Notes under the pieces: generated by a model
What the model was told of the DNA's origin: nothing
The model's input: the letters and a program-made list of their open reading frames with translations, nothing else
Database searches by the model: none
Shown: positions 50,593 through 58,617 of the stretch, piece after piece
Numbering within the stretch: the first letter of the stretch is position 1
Layout: every line of letters starts with the position of its first letter
Position numbers and translations under genes: made by a program
DNA from: JARLGU01 sp036504535
Lineage (GTDB): Bacteria > Armatimonadota > Armatimonadia > Armatimonadales > Capsulimonadaceae
Direction of reading: 5' to 3'
Length of the DNA stretch: 64,000 nucleotides
NCBI GenBank assembly: GCA_036504535.1
Contig: DASXUY010000064.1
Location: 62,001 to 126,000, forward strand

Positions 50593-50632
50593 GGAGCTTC
50601 GAACACAGTGAGTTCGAAGCTCCAGTTTTATT
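50593..50632 (+). terminator. Rho-independent terminator
   Basis: GGAGCTTCGAAC (50593-50604) and GTTCGAAGCTCC (50612-50623) pair perfectly over 12 bp around a 7-base loop and are followed by AGTTTTATT. It could act in both directions, ending the GH51 transcript and originally the GH43-like gene on the other strand. Confidence 0.7.
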
Positions 50633-50639
50633 GTAGTCT

Positions 50640-51570
50640 CGCGAGTGTCTACCTACCGGACATGAATACCCCCAAAGGCGTAACGCAACGCTAGAAGCCC
50701 GCTAACTATGCCGCTTAATGTTTGGGACACTCTTCGCGACGAATAAGGCATTGGGGGTCGGGACCGATACGAGTCCCGGCCCCATCTGGGAGCAGCCCTG
50801 TGTGTCACTCAGTGACAGCTCATGGTCACCCAGGTCTCCCAAGGCGTTGCAAAAAGGCCGTTGGGGATCTCTCGTTGTGGCGTCATGTAGTCCCCGGAAA
50901 CACCGGCGCGATTGTTGACTTGATAGTTAGGCTACAGTTGATGGATGACGTCAACCAAGTGTTCGCATGCATGATCTTTCCAATGCCATAGCCCACGGAT
51001 CCACCGCTGTTTTCAAAACAAAATAAGCGCAATGTCCCCTCGCTTATCACCACCTCGCGCACTTGGGACCATCGATAGGTACAGGTCGATCCAGCATTAG
51101 GGTTGATCGAATATGCCCAGCGGCTGAGATGCCAGGGTTAGTTACCTCTACTCACAGAGCGGAAGTCGTCGGAGAGCGACACAGGCGAAATCTGATCGGG
51201 GAGAGCGTCGACTCGCGCACCGGATGCGTCGGTGACTGGCTAGCCGTCCTCTGTCCATAAAATCGCTGCGAGGACCATCGAGCGACCAAGAGTGTAATAT
51301 CCGCGCTCGTATGTATTGTGGGCCATCCACCAATCGCCAGCGGGAGTGATGAATATCGTGCCGTCTCCGCACGACCACCATTGCTCATGGCGCAAGCGGG
51401 TGCGGATAATCGGGTCGCAGGGGCATACTTCCCATGGACCGGCGGCAGTACTGCTGGGCTCGACGGTGACCATGTGGCTCGTGGACGGGTCAGGAGTGCC
51501 TCCGATCGCGCAAACCATGTAATACCATCCATTCCCCTTAAGGACCTTCGACCCTCCAACACGATGAGAT
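50640..51570 (-). pseudogene. GH43-family glycosidase pseudogene (N-terminally truncated, several stops)
   Basis: On the minus strand the frame reads GSKVLKGNGWYYMVCAIGGT, HMVTVEPSSTAAGPWEV, CGDGTIFITPAGDWWMAHNT and GYYTLGRSMVLAAILWTEDG, the blade 3-5 motifs of GH43 beta-xylosidase/arabinofuranosidase proteins (EGP.I.K.NGYYYL...GGT; GHADLV.TPDGEWW; LGRET.L.PV.WTEDGWP). The Trp codon after TEDG is a TAG (51240-51242), a TAA follows at 51138-51140 after LSDDFRSVSRGN, and a TGA at 50883-50885, with the C-terminal sandwich domain continuing between them (PWHLSRWAYS, LRLFCFEN). The first propeller blades with the catalytic Asp are missing. A former member of the hemicellulase set. Confidence 0.75.
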
Positions 51571-51708
51571 TGACATCGACGTCGCACCTGGCCGAAACTG
51601 CTAGTTTCAGATAGAGAGAGCACTAGCTTCACAATGACACTAGCCTTACTCTTGGCTAACAATTGGAGTGGAAATACACAAAACGAAATCAGAGGACTTT
51701 GTTCGTAG

Positions 51709-51737
51709 TTGACATAGCGCTATATCTGCAGTATCAT
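51709..51737 (+). promoter_or_regulatory. Promoter with embedded LacI operator, GH43-like/GH127 unit
   Basis: TTGACA (51709-51714), 17 bases, TATCAT (51732-51737). The palindrome ATAGCGCTAT (51714-51723) lies between the boxes, overlapping the last base of the -35. A bound LacI protein would block RNA polymerase directly. Confidence 0.75.
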
Positions 51738-51757
51738 TTACCATACCCTAATTGATC

Positions 51758-51765
51758 TAGCGCTA
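51758..51765. promoter_or_regulatory. Second LacI operator (TAGCGCTA)
   Basis: An exact TAGCGCTA whose centre is 43 bases from the promoter-embedded copy, about four helical turns, and ~15 bases past the expected transcription start. The same two-site spacing (42 bases) recurs at 54941/54983. Confidence 0.7.
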
Positions 51766-51887
51766 TATTAACTGCTAGAGCTTATGCATGCGGCATACTT
51801 TAACAAGAGGCGAATGGACGTGCTGACGTTCTGGACACAATCAAGCTCAATGCAACCGTATATGCAGGGGGACGAAGGTAAGAATAC

Positions 51888-52799
51888 TTGGTGACCATGT
51901 TTACTGATAACTCTAGGGGCCGTCCCTTTGCAAAGGATCCGGCGGTTGTAAAGCTTGGCGAGCGGTACCTGATGTATTACTCTGTCCCTCCCTTTGGCGA
52001 CGGCCGCCAAAACGATGGATGGGCCATCGGAATTGCGACGTCAAGCAACCTCAAGAATTGGGTGCGCATAGGTGAGATCGCAGCGGAGTTTGACTACGAG
52101 AGAAACGGTTTCTGCGCTCCGGGCGCTATTGTTATCAACGATAGAGTCGAGCTGTTTTACCAATCATATGGCAATGGCCCCAAGGACGCGATCTGTCACG
52201 CGACGTCAAACGATGGACTGTCGTTTACCCGAAACAATAATAACCCCATTTGGCGTCCAACTGGAGCTTGGAACAACGGGCGTGCGATTGACGCGGATGT
52301 CGCCATTCGCGGGGACCAGATTTACCTGCTGGCCGCAACGCGCGACGCCTCGGGCGAGATTCAGATGCTTACGGGCGCCTATGGCCACTTGACGGCCGGG
52401 ATAGAGGATGTTCACTGGGTCCAGTTACTAGATGAGCCTCTCCTCGAGCCCTCACTCCCATGGGAGCAAAAGTGCATAGAAGCTCCGGCGTTGCTGGTTC
52501 GTGACGGCGTGTTCCACCTATTCTACGCTGGAGCCTACAATTGCGCACCGCAGCAAATAGGCCATGCGGTAAGCGAAAATGCACTCAGCTGGACGAGAAC
52601 GAATGACAAGCCGCTTCTCAGTAACGGCCTTCCGGGCGAGTGGAACTCGTCAGAGTCGGGACATCCGTTTGTGTTTGAAGATGCCGGTCTCACCTATTTG
52701 TTTTTTCAGGGAAGTTCGGATGACGGCAAAACCTGGCAAATATCAAGCGTCGAAATCACGTGGGACGGGCATTCCCCATCGCTTGCTCATGCTCATTAA
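51888..52799 (+). CDS. GH43-like five-bladed beta-propeller glycosidase, cytoplasmic
   Basis: 303 residues counted from a TTG at 51888 with GAAGG nine bases upstream; an in-frame ATG at 51897 is possible. Blade signatures of clan GH-F/GH-J are visible: FAKDPAVVKLGERYLMYYSV (Asp ~17), NGFCAPGAIVINDRVELFYQ, IDADVAIRGDQIYLLAAT (Asp ~134), CIEAPALLVRDGVFHLFYAG (Glu ~198) and SGHPFVFEDAGLTYLFFQG. These give the expected Asp-Asp-Glu triad. No signal peptide and no accessory domain. It is translated 45 bases before the GH127 gene from the operator-bearing promoter, so the pair probably handles arabinose-containing oligosaccharides. Subfamily not assignable; GH117- or GH130-like enzymes share the fold. 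Confidence 0.7.
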   Translation: MVTMFTDNSRGRPFAKDPAVVKLGERYLMYYSVPPFGDGRQNDGWAIGIATSSNLKNWVRIGEIAAEFDYERNGFCAPGAIVINDRVELFYQSYGNGPKDAICHATSNDGLSFTRNNNNPIWRPTGAWNNGRAIDADVAIRGDQIYLLAATRDASGEIQMLTGAYGHLTAGIEDVHWVQLLDEPLLEPSLPWEQKCIEAPALLVRDGVFHLFYAGAYNCAPQQIGHAVSENALSWTRTNDKPLLSNGLPGEWNSSESGHPFVFEDAGLTYLFFQGSSDDGKTWQISSVEITWDGHSPSLAHAH

Positions 52800-52844
52800 A
52801 CTCACCAATTCCGAAATGACGTCACTCATCTTACCGAGGTTCCC

Positions 52845-54812
52845 ATGGAAAAGCCTGCTATATTAGCGATCAAACCGTCTTTGGCCATCGAGTCCGCTCA
52901 GTCGGGCCTCTGCGCCTCGCAACTTCTTAGCATTGGTGGATTTGTGGGCGAGCGATGGCAAGCTAACAAGTCAGGATCACTCTCAGCGTTCGATATCGAC
53001 AAATACGTCAAGCAGCTCGAAGACAAGAGCTACGTCGACTGGTTCTGGATTGGCGAGCAAGTCGGCAAATGGCTCGAGGCATCAGTTCTCACCGATGCCA
53101 TTTCAGACGACTCGCAGCTTTCAGAACTTGTCGAAACGATTTTGTCTCGTGTGGTCAATTCTCAGGAACCCGAGGGATACCTGGGAATTACATCGGCATC
53201 GCTGAGAACATCCGACAAACCCTTGCGCGGAATGGATCCGTACGAGCAGTACTTCACAATGCACGGGCTTTTAACGGCCTATGAGGTGCTCGGCGACGAG
53301 TTGGCTTTGAATGCGGCGACCAAGCTGGCGACATATTACGTGGACCACATATCTCCGGGCAAAGCTGAGTTCTGGCCCAGCCCCTACCGACCGCCATTCA
53401 ATTTGCATGCAGTGGTGTGCCCTCAGGCGTCGTGGGTTCCAGACTATGCCGTCATTCCTCAGGAACAGTACGTGCACTCTGACATAGCGGGCCATACGGC
53501 TCACTATGGACTTGAAGGCACGCTGATCATCGACCCAATACTCAGGCTATACGAGTTAACTGGCAACCCTGCGTTACTTTCCTGGGCTAAATGGATCGTC
53601 GAGCAGATAGATGTATGGACTGGATGGAACGTATTCAGTCGCCTTGACGACCTGGCCAACGGGATGATCGGCATACATGAACTCCAGCCGTATGTACATG
53701 CACATACATTCCATATGAACTTCCTTGCCTTTTTACGCCTTTACAGAATAACAGGCGACACGATGTATCTAGGGAAAGTCACGGGCGCTTGGAACGACAT
53801 TTCGGCACGACAAATGTACATTACAGGCGGCGTTAGCGTCGGAGAGCATTATGAGGCAGGATTCCTAAGGCCACTCGACGGGTCGGTGGTAGAAACCTGC
53901 GCTAACATGTCTTGGATGGAATTAAACCAGGCCCTTCTAGAGATCACGTCCGATTCACGTTACGCCGATGTACAAGAGCGCTTACTGTGGAACCATGTCT
54001 TTGCGGCACAGGAAGTCGATGGGACATCGTATCGATATCACACGCCCCCAAACGGCTTCAAGCCAGAATGGTACTTTCATGGGCCCGACTGCTGCACATC
54101 AAGCGGAGCACGCCTTGTAGCATTGCTCCCTAAATTCATCTACGCGCAGGCGGCGGGCAAGATTATCGTCAATCAGTACGTGGCCAGCTCTGCAGAATTT
54201 GGTATGGGCGCACGAAGTCAGGTTACCATCGAGCAACTGACTGATTACCCATCAGATGATAACATAACCATAAAGGTCACGACATCTGGTCCATGCGAGT
54301 TTGCCATATCATTCCGCTTGCCGGGTTGGTGCGCGTCTCCGGAGGTGGAGGTAAATGGTTCAACGATTTCGCACTTGAATTCGGGCACTTATTTGGAAGT
54401 TCACAGGGTTTGGCATTCTGGTGATACCGTGAACCTTCGCTTCCCCATGGTCGCTCAATGGATCCAGCACGATCACCTTCCTGAGGGCTCAGAACTTTGG
54501 GGGATTATGCGCGGTCCGGTTGTTTATGCTACGGATACCACGTGGTGGGATGTAAACGGTGAGCCGCCTCCTGCGGACTCATTCCGGGACATGAGAGCGC
54601 TTCCGAGCGGACTGATATCCAAGGCGGAGCTTCCGATCGACGGCATGCTGGGCCCCGCACTTCGGGCGGATTTTCTCACGCGGAATGAAGAGCTAATTCG
54701 CCCGCTGCTTGTCCCCTTCGCAAATGTTGGGCGCTGGTATAGCGATGAAGACAACAAACCGGAGATTAATTCGCGAGCCTACTCCTATGCTGTTTGGTTC
54801 AAACGCGACTAG
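52845..54812 (+). CDS. GH127 beta-L-arabinofuranosidase-like enzyme (DUF1680)
   Basis: 655 residues, GAGG five bases before the ATG, no signal peptide. The alpha/alpha toroid has DIDKYVKQLEDKSYVDWFWI, EGYLGIT, QYFTMHGLLTAYEV, YVDHISPGK, ITGGVSVGEHY and VVETCANMSWMELNQ, where Glu and Cys (~350-352) match zinc ligands of HypBA1-type enzymes. The second zinc-site piece is DCCTSSGAR (~415), carrying the paired cysteines one of which is the proposed nucleophile. C-terminal beta domains follow (ISFRLPGWCASPEVEVNG, ELWGIMRGPVVYA). GH127 enzymes release beta-L-arabinofuranose. Probably co-transcribed with the GH43-like gene. Confidence 0.9.
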   Translation: MEKPAILAIKPSLAIESAQSGLCASQLLSIGGFVGERWQANKSGSLSAFDIDKYVKQLEDKSYVDWFWIGEQVGKWLEASVLTDAISDDSQLSELVETILSRVVNSQEPEGYLGITSASLRTSDKPLRGMDPYEQYFTMHGLLTAYEVLGDELALNAATKLATYYVDHISPGKAEFWPSPYRPPFNLHAVVCPQASWVPDYAVIPQEQYVHSDIAGHTAHYGLEGTLIIDPILRLYELTGNPALLSWAKWIVEQIDVWTGWNVFSRLDDLANGMIGIHELQPYVHAHTFHMNFLAFLRLYRITGDTMYLGKVTGAWNDISARQMYITGGVSVGEHYEAGFLRPLDGSVVETCANMSWMELNQALLEITSDSRYADVQERLLWNHVFAAQEVDGTSYRYHTPPNGFKPEWYFHGPDCCTSSGARLVALLPKFIYAQAAGKIIVNQYVASSAEFGMGARSQVTIEQLTDYPSDDNITIKVTTSGPCEFAISFRLPGWCASPEVEVNGSTISHLNSGTYLEVHRVWHSGDTVNLRFPMVAQWIQHDHLPEGSELWGIMRGPVVYATDTTWWDVNGEPPPADSFRDMRALPSGLISKAELPIDGMLGPALRADFLTRNEELIRPLLVPFANVGRWYSDEDNKPEINSRAYSYAVWFKRD

Positions 54813-54935
54813 GGACAGTGCTTAACATTTCCCAAATTTAGGAGATCGGCCGGAATCGATATCGGCAGTGATTCTGCGGTTCGATTGCCGCGGGTGGATA
54901 GATGCAACTTTTTTTGAGATTCTAAAAATATGCCA

Positions 54936-54964
54936 TTGACATAGCGCTATATCTATGATAGGAT
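54936..54964 (+). promoter_or_regulatory. Promoter with embedded LacI operator, second GH31 gene
   Basis: TTGACA (54936-54941), 17 bases, TAGGAT (54959-54964). ATAGCGCTAT (54941-54950) occupies the same place in the spacer as at 51714. The resulting transcript would have a leader of ~80 bases before the ATG at 55052. Confidence 0.75.
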
Positions 54965-54982
54965 AGATCAAAAGACATTGAT

Positions 54983-54992
54983 ATAGCGTTAT
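54983..54992. promoter_or_regulatory. Second LacI operator (ATAGCGTTAT)
   Basis: One base off a perfect palindrome; centre 42 bases downstream of the promoter-embedded site, just past the expected transcription start. It matches the 43-base arrangement at 51758. Confidence 0.65.
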
Positions 54993-55051
54993 ACTAACTG
55001 AAGATTTGCATAAGTCAGCTAGTTGAACTACCCTATTGCGGACCCGACTAA

Positions 55052-57424
55052 ATGAAATTTACCGATGGTAACTGGATGCACGGAGCTGGAGTTAGGCCAC
55101 ACTATGCGGCGCACGCTTACAGTGCCAGCGTATCGGACGCCCAACTCAGTATTGTCGCTCCTTGCCAGTATGTCGGCCACCGGACATCGACGATCGGCGG
55201 CACCATAATCGATGTCGCCCTTTCATCACCAGCTCCCGACGTGATCAATGTCCGAATATCGAAAGACTTTGTCGATTCGTGTGGCCCCCAGTATCAATTG
55301 AACGTTGATCCCTCGGTACGCATTGAAACGCATACAGATGATCATTCCGCATCGATTTCCTCTGGCCAGTTGAGTGCGATAGTTCGCCTAGCCGATTCGT
55401 GGCAACTTGATTTTGTGGCTGGAGGGCGCACTCTGACGTCCAGTAAAGGCCGCTCGCTTGGAATGCCTGAAGTAGAGGGGCAGTGGTATTGTCACGAGCA
55501 ACTTAGCCTAGGAGTCGGCGAGACAGTCTATGGTTTCGGTGAGCGGTTCACCGCTTTTGTGAAAAACGGACAGGTTGTCGAATCGTGGAACAAGGACGGT
55601 GGAACTGGCAGCGATCAGGCGTACAAGGCTGTTCCGTTTTACATGACAAGCGGCGGCTATGGCGTATTCGTGCGAGAGCCTGGGGCGGTCTCTTTCGAAG
55701 TAGCATCGGAGAAGGTGTCGCGCGTTCAATTTAGCACTCCTGGCAAATCGCTTGAGTACTGCGTTATTTATGGCCCAACTCCAAAGGAGATACTCGCGAA
55801 ATACACCTTGTTGACGGGCCGGCCAGCGCTTCCACCTGCATGGTCGTTTGGGTTATGGCTAACGACTTCGTTCACAACAGACTATGACGAGACTACGGTA
55901 AGCAATGTCATAGATGAGCTTGAACGACGCAATCTGCCGCTCCACGTTTTTCATTTTGACTGTTTCTGGATGAGAGAATTCCAGTGGTGCGATTTTGAGT
56001 GGGATGCACGAGTCTTCCCAGATCCAAAAGCGATGCTTGCCCGGCTAAAAAGCAAGGGCTTGCGAATTTCAGTTTGGATAAATCCTTATATTGCGTTCCG
56101 GTCTAAACTGTTTGCCGAAGCTGCCCGTCAAGGATTTCTCCTAAAGAAGGTGAACGGAGAAGTCTGGCAAACAGACGAGTGGCAGCCAGGGATGGGGATC
56201 GTAGACTTTACCAACCCCAAAGCATGCGAATGGTATGCTGGGAAGCTAGCGGCCCTCGTAGACATGGGCGTCGATTGCTTCAAGACAGATTTTGGCGAAC
56301 GCATCCCGTTAGATGTTGTGTACCACGATGGATCGCGTCCTGATCGGATGCATAACTACTACAGCTACCTATACAACAAGAATGTCTTCGACCTGCTGAA
56401 GTCTCGATGCGGTAACGACAACGCCGTATTATTTGCTCGGTCGGCGACAGCAGGCGGGCAGCAGTTTCCCATCCACTGGGGCGGCGATTGCAGCGCTACT
56501 TTTGAGTCCATGGCTGAGAGCCTGCGCGGCGGCTTGTCGCTTGGTATCTCGGGTTTCGGCTTCTGGAGCCACGATATAGGCGGTTTCGAGGGAAGTCCCG
56601 ACCCTGCTGTTTACAAGCGTTGGATTGCGTTTGGCTTGTTATCGTCCCACAGTCGATTGCACGGAAACAATTCGTACCGAGTACCGTGGCTGTACGACGA
56701 AGAAGCGGTAGACGTGCTTCGACGATTCACGCAGTTGAAGTGCGAGCTAATGCCATACATCTTTGCCGCAGCGATGGAGGCAAGAGCCTTTGGGGTTCCT
56801 GTTATGCGCGCTATGTTTCTGGAGTTTCCCGACGACCCAGCATGCCGCTATCTTGACCGCCAGTATATGTTGGGGCCGTCTCTGCTGGTAGCTCCGGTAA
56901 TGTCCGACAGCGGCAAGCTGGAATATTATATTCCGGAGGGCACATGGACCGACTTCGAAACCGGGCGCCGTATCGTCGGACCTCAATGGGTAGCCGGTCA
57001 GTATGACTACTTTGGGTTGCCTTTATATGCACGATGTAACAGCGCGATCGCCGTCGGTAACAGAAGCGATGTACCTGACTATGACTACGCTAGCGGTGTT
57101 ACCGTTCATGCTTTCGAGTTATCCGATGGCAACGCCGCATCGGTGGCTGTTCCCAGTTCAAATGGTGCTAGTTCTCTCCAAGTGACAGTGATGAGAAGCG
57201 GTAGTCTGTTCACAATTACAGGATCGCCGGCAATGCCGTTTGAGGTGCTTCTGCGCGGTGTAGTAAACTGTACCGTGGTTGAAGGCGGACGAGGGTGGCA
57301 AACGGACCTCGGGTTCATGGTTCGCGTAGCAGACGGATCAGCGGTCGTCCTCATGGCTAAGGCAGAAAATCTTAATAATGGCAATGGTAGAATACACGAA
57401 GTAGTATTGTCCGCAGGGGCGTAA
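55052..57424 (+). CDS. yicI: GH31 alpha-xylosidase (YicI-type), second copy
   Basis: 790 residues; it starts MKFTDGNWM as does the copy at 41827, and keeps all landmarks: GLWLTTSFTTDYDETTV, LHVFHFDCFWMREFQWCDF, VWINPYIAFRS, CFKTDFGERIPLDV (nucleophile Asp ~412), HWGGDCSATFESMAES (acid/base Asp ~478), FGFWSHDIGGFEGSPDP and SSHSRLHGNNSYRVPW. No signal peptide. The two copies are clearly paralogous but well diverged, especially near both ends. There is no strong ribosome-binding site before the ATG. It is controlled by its own operator-bearing promoter rather than by the array promoter. Its last ~50 bases are repeated at 58518-58575 as part of a tandem duplication. Confidence 0.94.
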   Translation: MKFTDGNWMHGAGVRPHYAAHAYSASVSDAQLSIVAPCQYVGHRTSTIGGTIIDVALSSPAPDVINVRISKDFVDSCGPQYQLNVDPSVRIETHTDDHSASISSGQLSAIVRLADSWQLDFVAGGRTLTSSKGRSLGMPEVEGQWYCHEQLSLGVGETVYGFGERFTAFVKNGQVVESWNKDGGTGSDQAYKAVPFYMTSGGYGVFVREPGAVSFEVASEKVSRVQFSTPGKSLEYCVIYGPTPKEILAKYTLLTGRPALPPAWSFGLWLTTSFTTDYDETTVSNVIDELERRNLPLHVFHFDCFWMREFQWCDFEWDARVFPDPKAMLARLKSKGLRISVWINPYIAFRSKLFAEAARQGFLLKKVNGEVWQTDEWQPGMGIVDFTNPKACEWYAGKLAALVDMGVDCFKTDFGERIPLDVVYHDGSRPDRMHNYYSYLYNKNVFDLLKSRCGNDNAVLFARSATAGGQQFPIHWGGDCSATFESMAESLRGGLSLGISGFGFWSHDIGGFEGSPDPAVYKRWIAFGLLSSHSRLHGNNSYRVPWLYDEEAVDVLRRFTQLKCELMPYIFAAAMEARAFGVPVMRAMFLEFPDDPACRYLDRQYMLGPSLLVAPVMSDSGKLEYYIPEGTWTDFETGRRIVGPQWVAGQYDYFGLPLYARCNSAIAVGNRSDVPDYDYASGVTVHAFELSDGNAASVAVPSSNGASSLQVTVMRSGSLFTITGSPAMPFEVLLRGVVNCTVVEGGRGWQTDLGFMVRVADGSAVVLMAKAENLNNGNGRIHEVVLSAGA

Positions 57425-57447
57425 ATAACGGGGCTCAGTCGCTGTAG

Positions 57448-57580
57448 CGCTTGTCGGACGCCACCCGAACACGGATAATCGAAGTCGCAAGCGCTTCCAA
57501 TATCGAGCTAACGGTATGGCACGCTGTATGGTCCAACAATAGGTTGATACGGTCGGGATTGTCAGCTCGCCCAATAGTGG
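57448..57580 (+). pseudogene. Remnant of a lacI gene (helix-turn-helix hinge region)
   Basis: This aligns base for base with the coding region of the LacI gene at 58618 (around 58724-58860). It starts SDATRTRIIEVA, matching SDATRVRILEVA; a missing A (GCAAGCGCTT against GCAAAGCGCTT) shifts the frame, after which the next frame reads KRFQYRANGMARCMVQQ, then TAG at 57540-57542, then VDTVGIVS, against KRLQYRPNGMARGLVQRK and VDTIGIVS in the intact gene. Everything before and after is deleted, leaving ~130 bases wedged between the GH31 and DUF1559 genes. Confidence 0.85.
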
Positions 57581-57608
57581 GAGCTTTTGGACAAGAAAGA
57601 TAACAATT

Positions 57609-58466
57609 ATGAAGATACATAATCACTCGAAGTCATCCATCGGTTTTACGTTAATCGAGCTTCTCGTCGTTATCGCTATTATAGCGATTCTCGCAGCTAT
57701 ACTCTTCCCCGTGTTCGCGACCGCTCGAGAAAAGGCGCGACAATCGACTTGCGCGTCTAATCTCAAGCAAATCGGCTTGGGATTATTGCAGTACACGCAG
57801 GATAACGACGAGTGTCTTGTAAATGCCTGGTATGGGAACGGTGGGAGCGCCTACCAATACACGAATAATTCTGGACAGGCATACAAATGGATGGATGCGA
57901 TCTATCCTTATATCAAGAGCGAGAAGGTTTTCAATTGCCCAGACGATGTTGGCACCTTTGGTTACAACAACGAAAAAGGACTGGGTTATATGTATGCTTA
58001 CAATTATCCCACTACCACCGGTAGCCGGTTGAACTGGGGAAGCTACGGAATCAACGCCATGTATTGGGGATACTGCAGTAAATCGTTGCCTGATCAATGT
58101 GGTCCGGGTGCTGCCGGATACGGCACCAGTACGTCCAAGCTTTTGACACCGGATCGGACTATTTGGGTCATGGACTCAACCAATGGATACGAAGTAGCTC
58201 TCCAGTATATGCAATATACGCGTGTGGTTCCGAGCACTACAGACTATCCTGGGTTCACGACGATCGGGAACGTTGGCAGTATCAACGAACAAGCGGCAAT
58301 ATTCCGACATGCGAATGGCACGGTAGCGAACTTCCTCTATTGCGACGGTCACGTTAAGGCTCGAAGGCCAGGGGATGTGCTCGACACACTCATTGCATCG
58401 CAGGATCTGTATGGGAATAATAACAAGTACCCGCAGTGGACGATGTACGGGTACGGGACCAAATAG
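57609..58466 (+). CDS. DUF1559 pseudopilin-like protein (tandem copy 1)
   Basis: 285 residues. Residues ~12-45 carry GFTLIELLVVIAIIAILAAI and VFATAREKARQSTCASNLKQ; the C-terminal motif is HANGTVANFLYCDGHVKARR, followed by a conserved tail ending YPQWTMYGYGTK. It is the same length as the copy at 59778 and very similar along its whole length, differing mainly in loops such as GNGGSAYQYTNN. Between the two copies sits the intact LacI gene. After duplication this copy lost its own upstream regulator, so it may now be expressed from the GH31 promoter by read-through. Confidence 0.93.
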   Translation: MKIHNHSKSSIGFTLIELLVVIAIIAILAAILFPVFATAREKARQSTCASNLKQIGLGLLQYTQDNDECLVNAWYGNGGSAYQYTNNSGQAYKWMDAIYPYIKSEKVFNCPDDVGTFGYNNEKGLGYMYAYNYPTTTGSRLNWGSYGINAMYWGYCSKSLPDQCGPGAAGYGTSTSKLLTPDRTIWVMDSTNGYEVALQYMQYTRVVPSTTDYPGFTTIGNVGSINEQAAIFRHANGTVANFLYCDGHVKARRPGDVLDTLIASQDLYGNNNKYPQWTMYGYGTK

Positions 58467-58517
58467 TACACTGGCACCCAGATGAGCAGCACTTACTCAA
58501 TGATCATCATACGAGCC

Positions 58518-58575
58518 GCAATGGTAGAATGCACGAAGACGAATTATCCTCAGTGGCGTAAATAATCGGGTCGAG
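58518..58575 (+). repeat. Duplicated 3' end of the GH31 gene
   Basis: This matches 57381-57434 closely. In the GH31 frame it reads NGRMHEDELSSVA-stop against NGRIHEVVLSAGA-stop. It marks the left edge of the second unit of the tandem duplication that carries lacI and DUF1559. Confidence 0.85.
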
Positions 58576-58617
58576 CAGACCGCATTTTTGCATAGTTGAC
58601 CGTGAAGGCAGAAAAAA

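Noticed and set aside
57435..57626. 63-codon minus-strand frame before the DUF1559 gene
   Set aside because: It is the antisense of the lacI remnant and runs into the DUF1559 start.
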